DNA of 64,000 bases, from assembly GCA_022822305.1 (NCBI GenBank), contig JAJEBY010000011.1, positions 124,001-188,000 of the forward strand, read 5' to 3'. Position 1 is the first letter of the stretch. Each line of letters opens with the position of its first letter. The notes under the pieces are model-generated. The model was not told the DNA's origin and searched no databases. It saw nothing but the letters and a program-made list of their open reading frames with translations. The position numbers and the translations under genes are program-made. Shown here piece by piece: positions 61,704 to 64,000 of this stretch. This stretch comes from Anaerolineae bacterium (GTDB lineage Bacteria > Chloroflexota > Anaerolineae > Aggregatilineales > Phototrophicaceae).

Positions 61704-62279
61704 ATGAACGAAGCTGATCAACTGGATTTCCTGGAGACGCCCGGCGCCGAGCGACGGCGACCGCGCTTCAGTTGGGGCAATCTCGCGTTGCTGTTGGGCA
61801 TTGTGGCGGTAGCGGGTGTCCTGGGATTGCAGCTGGCGCGGCAAAACGCCACCCAGCCGACCAGCGGCGGAGCGCCCGATTTCCAGTTGACTCGATATGA
61901 CGGCGGTGAGATGCGACTCTCTGAACTGCGGGGTCGGGTGGTGTTGATCAATTTCTGGGCGAGCTGGTGCCCGCCCTGTCGTGACGAAGCGCCCGATCTG
62001 CAGGCGCTGCACGAGGTCTACAAAGACGCGGGATTGGTCGTGCTGGGTATCAACATTCTGGAAAGTTCGCGACAGAAAGCGCTGGATTTCATCGACGAAT
62101 TCGCGCTGACGTATCCCAACGGCGAAGATATCGGTCAATTCATCGCCAATCTATATCGGGTCGAGGGACCTCCGGAGAGCTTCCTGATCGACAAGCAAGG
62201 CAATATCAAGCGCTTCATCCTGGGCGCCCTGCGCTTTGATGACTTGAGCGAGACTATAGCGGATTTGCTGGCGGACTGA
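61704..62279 (+). CDS. ccmG: Thioredoxin-like CcmG/ResA protein
   Basis: A 191-residue membrane-anchored thiol-disulfide protein. The helix LALLLGIVAVAGVLGLQLA anchors it. The active site is WCPPC (C89, C92) in INFWASWCPPCRDEAPDLQALHE. The central GLVVLGINILESSRQKA and the cis-Pro region VEGPPESFLID complete the fold. It keeps CcmH or apocytochrome thiols reduced. It follows ccmH after 22 bases and precedes the ccmI-like gene by 2 bases, in one operon. Confidence 0.9.
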   Translation: MNEADQLDFLETPGAERRRPRFSWGNLALLLGIVAVAGVLGLQLARQNATQPTSGGAPDFQLTRYDGGEMRLSELRGRVVLINFWASWCPPCRDEAPDLQALHEVYKDAGLVVLGINILESSRQKALDFIDEFALTYPNGEDIGQFIANLYRVEGPPESFLIDKQGNIKRFILGALRFDDLSETIADLLAD

Positions 62280-62281
62280 CG

Positions 62282-62704
62282 ATGAGTATAGGCGGGTTGA
62301 TTATCACGTTGGCGCTGGTCTTGATCGCGACGGTCGTAGTGGCGCGACCATTATTCCGTTTCGCCCCCGGTCGACTGACGGCGGATGCCAACCTGCAGTT
62401 GCAGCGCGAGCGCGTCGACAGTTACTACGAGCGCGTTCTGACCAATATTCGAGATCTGGACGAAGATTTTAAGACGGGCAAGATTGCCGAGGCGGACTAT
62501 CGCGAAGAGCGCGAGGTCTGGGTGTATCGCGGCGTACGACTGCTGCGCGTGGCGGATAGCCTGGATAGCGAGCGCAGCCCGGCCGCGACCGGCGCGCTAG
62601 ATGCCGATGAAATCGACCGTGAAATCGAGCGGGCGGTACGTGTAATTCGGGAGGGCCAGCAAGCGGCGCTTCATGACATGTCCGATGGCGAGGCAAGCGC
62701 ATGA
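62282..62704 (+). CDS. CcmI-like membrane protein
   Basis: A 140-residue protein. One N-terminal helix (LIITLALVLIATVVVARPLF) is followed by a long charged helix (QRERVDSYYERVLTNIRDLDEDFKTGKIAEADYREER, read in part). The DLDxDFxTGKIxEADY pattern is typical of the CcmI/CycH N-terminal region. There is no TPR tail. CcmI-like proteins help deliver apocytochromes to the ligase. It sits at the end of ccmH-ccmG and its TGA overlaps the ATG of the next gene by four bases, so translation is coupled. Confidence 0.78.
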   Translation: MSIGGLIITLALVLIATVVVARPLFRFAPGRLTADANLQLQRERVDSYYERVLTNIRDLDEDFKTGKIAEADYREEREVWVYRGVRLLRVADSLDSERSPAATGALDADEIDREIERAVRVIREGQQAALHDMSDGEASA

Positions 62705-64000
62705 GTCGGCGGATGATACTGGCGTGTATCGCGCTGGCGCTGTGCCTCGGCGGCTGCAGTGGATTGGGGGGCGAGCCGGAGATCGTGGCGACGTATGCGC
62801 CGCCGACGACCGCTCCGACGGCTGCAATTGACTGGCAGCCCGATGTCAGCAAAGGCGGACGGATCTTCGCCGAGCGCTGCACCGAATGCCACGGAAGCTC
62901 GGGGGACGGACGCGGAGACTTGGTCGCCGGCGGGAGCGTGCCGCAGCCGCTGGATATGACAGACTTGCGGTTGACAGCCGCAAAGTCCCCGCTGGAATGG
63001 TTTCAGATTATCACGGAGGGGCGCATCGAGAATCTAATGCCGCCCTGGGAAAACGCTTTAAGCGAAGACGAGCGCTGGGATGTGACGCTCTACGCCTACT
63101 CGCTGGCTTATGACGAGACATTGCTGAGTACGGGAGACGGCCTTTGGCGTGAACACTGTGGCGATTGCCAACTGCCGCTGTTGATTCCGCCGGTCTACAG
63201 CGACCTGGAATATGGCGCGGTGTTGAACGCCGAATTCTTCAATAATGCGCTGGATGGGGCGGAGCTCGCGGCAGCGGTGGCGCACGCGCGCATGCGGACG
63301 CTGCGAGCGGATTCCGGGAGCGATGACGGCGTCGGGGACAACAATGAAGTATCCGTCCGACGCGGGGATTTCAGTGGACGCGTGCAGCATGGCACGGCTG
63401 ATGGCAAGCTGCCGCGCGATACGATTGTGCAACTGCAATTTGGCAGCGCCGAAACCGGATTCAGCCGCGCGGAAACCATGATAGATGAAGATGGGCGCTT
63501 CGCTTTTGAGGATATTCCGCTGACGACAGCTTTCTCATACATCGTCAGCGCGATGGTTCAGGATCGCCTGTTCAGTCGCAGGCTGCTGGCGGGACATCCG
63601 GCCGATATCGATTATGAGCAGACGATCACGATCTACGATTTAACGCATGATCCCAGCGTCATCAGCGTGGCGAGCATTGAGCTGTACATCAATCCGATAC
63701 GCCTGGACGACTTGGGCAGTGGTCTGCTGGCGACGCAGATTGTCAGTTATCGCAACGATTCCGACCGCTTGTATACGAGCGGGCGCGGCTTTGAGGACGG
63801 GCGCGAGGCGAGCCTGCTGCTGCAGGTTCCGGATGGCGCGCGGATCGTGAGCGGAGACGGCAATGGGCGCTTCGTGATCGTCGAGGATCTGGAACGCGTG
63901 CCGGATTCGCTGATCGACACGCAGCCGGTGACGCCCGGCGATGGCCACCAAATCGTTGTCGAGTATTTCCTGCCTTATGACGACCGCCTGGATTTCGAGC
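62701..64000 (+). CDS. Cytochrome c-type lipoprotein, 3' end outside the window
   Basis: The frame is open from ATG 62701 to the window edge (over 430 residues). The lipobox LGGC (Cys19) follows the hydrophobic start ILACIALALCLGGC. The first haem domain has CTECH (C60, C63, H64) in ERCTECHGSSGDGRG and the ligand region NLMPPWENALSEDERWDVTLYAY. A second cytochrome-like domain begins GDGLWREHCGDCQLPL, where the His of CxxCH is Gln (C153, C156, Q157). Downstream are beta-rich domains, with FSGRVQHGTADGKLPRD and DEDGRFAFEDIP like a carboxypeptidase-regulatory fold. It is coupled to the ccmI-like gene. Confidence 0.85.
   Translation, partial: MSRRMILACIALALCLGGCSGLGGEPEIVATYAPPTTAPTAAIDWQPDVSKGGRIFAERCTECHGSSGDGRGDLVAGGSVPQPLDMTDLRLTAAKSPLEWFQIITEGRIENLMPPWENALSEDERWDVTLYAYSLAYDETLLSTGDGLWREHCGDCQLPLLIPPVYSDLEYGAVLNAEFFNNALDGAELAAAVAHARMRTLRADSGSDDGVGDNNEVSVRRGDFSGRVQHGTADGKLPRDTIVQLQFGSAETGFSRAETMIDEDGRFAFEDIPLTTAFSYIVSAMVQDRLFSRRLLAGHPADIDYEQTITIYDLTHDPSVISVASIELYINPIRLDDLGSGLLATQIVSYRNDSDRLYTSGRGFEDGREASLLLQVPDGARIVSGDGNGRFVIVEDLERVPDSLIDTQPVTPGDGHQIVVEYFLPYDDRLDFE

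Overview
The window looks like a chromosomal segment of a Chloroflexota (Anaerolineae-like) bacterium. This is inferred from gene content: a Rieske/b6-type cytochrome b complex followed by c-type cytochromes, a cytochrome c maturation (Ccm) set with a Cys-type CcmE, a CcmH carrying an extra Cys pair, many ArnT-like membrane glycosyltransferases and an ABC sugar operon with LacI control. Base composition is moderately GC-rich, with a few AT-richer islands. There are no rRNA genes, CRISPR arrays, integrases or insertion sequences.

Layout. 1-4094: a truncated Cys-rich gene, then the translation operon infC-rpmI-rplT with its own promoter and terminator, a SpoU-type RNA methyltransferase and dihydrolipoyl dehydrogenase. 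4697-17093 (minus strand): six tandem paralogous GT-C glycosyltransferases of 615-641 residues followed by a small methyltransferase, probably a cell-surface glycan or lipid glycosylation locus. 17167-26988: an acetyltransferase, a FadF/HdrD-like membrane iron-sulfur oxidoreductase, a DinB-like protein, then a likely operon hisS-malQ-GH13-acidic protein-tadA, and tRNA-Ser(CGA). 27040-33463: a Met-rich exported protein, a LOG-family protein, an orphan solute-binding protein, two GNAT-like proteins, tRNA-Asn(GTT) and type III pantothenate kinase.

33630-39375 (minus strand) is a LacI-controlled GH32 plus ABC-transporter operon. Two matching palindromic operators, one before lacI and one before the GH32 gene, tie it together. 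It is most simply a fructoside (sucrose or fructan) uptake and cleavage system, and it lacks its own ATPase. 39643-46161 holds housekeeping and repair genes: M20 amidohydrolase, YdcF/DUF218, Uma2, a family 4-like uracil-DNA glycosylase without the iron-sulfur cysteines, Nudix, RNase D and CorA.

46624-64000 is a respiratory island. It encodes a membrane-anchored cytochrome c, an AT-richer UvrD-like helicase, Rieske protein, cytochrome b with a long soluble tail, a dihaem and a monohaem cytochrome c with a shared haem domain, two small membrane proteins, an octahaem HAO-family cytochrome with a polytopic membrane partner, then ccmE, ccmF, ccmH, ccmG and a ccmI-like gene. It ends in a cytochrome-like lipoprotein cut by the window edge. 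The Ccm proteins would attach haem to the roughly 13 CxxCH sites encoded here.

Gene-free stretches carry two dispersed repeat families. One is a hairpin with a GGGCGA/TCGCCC base and covarying arms. The other is a C-rich/G-rich hairpin that sometimes ends in a T-run and so can act as a terminator. All assignments come from reading the sequence; no searches were run.
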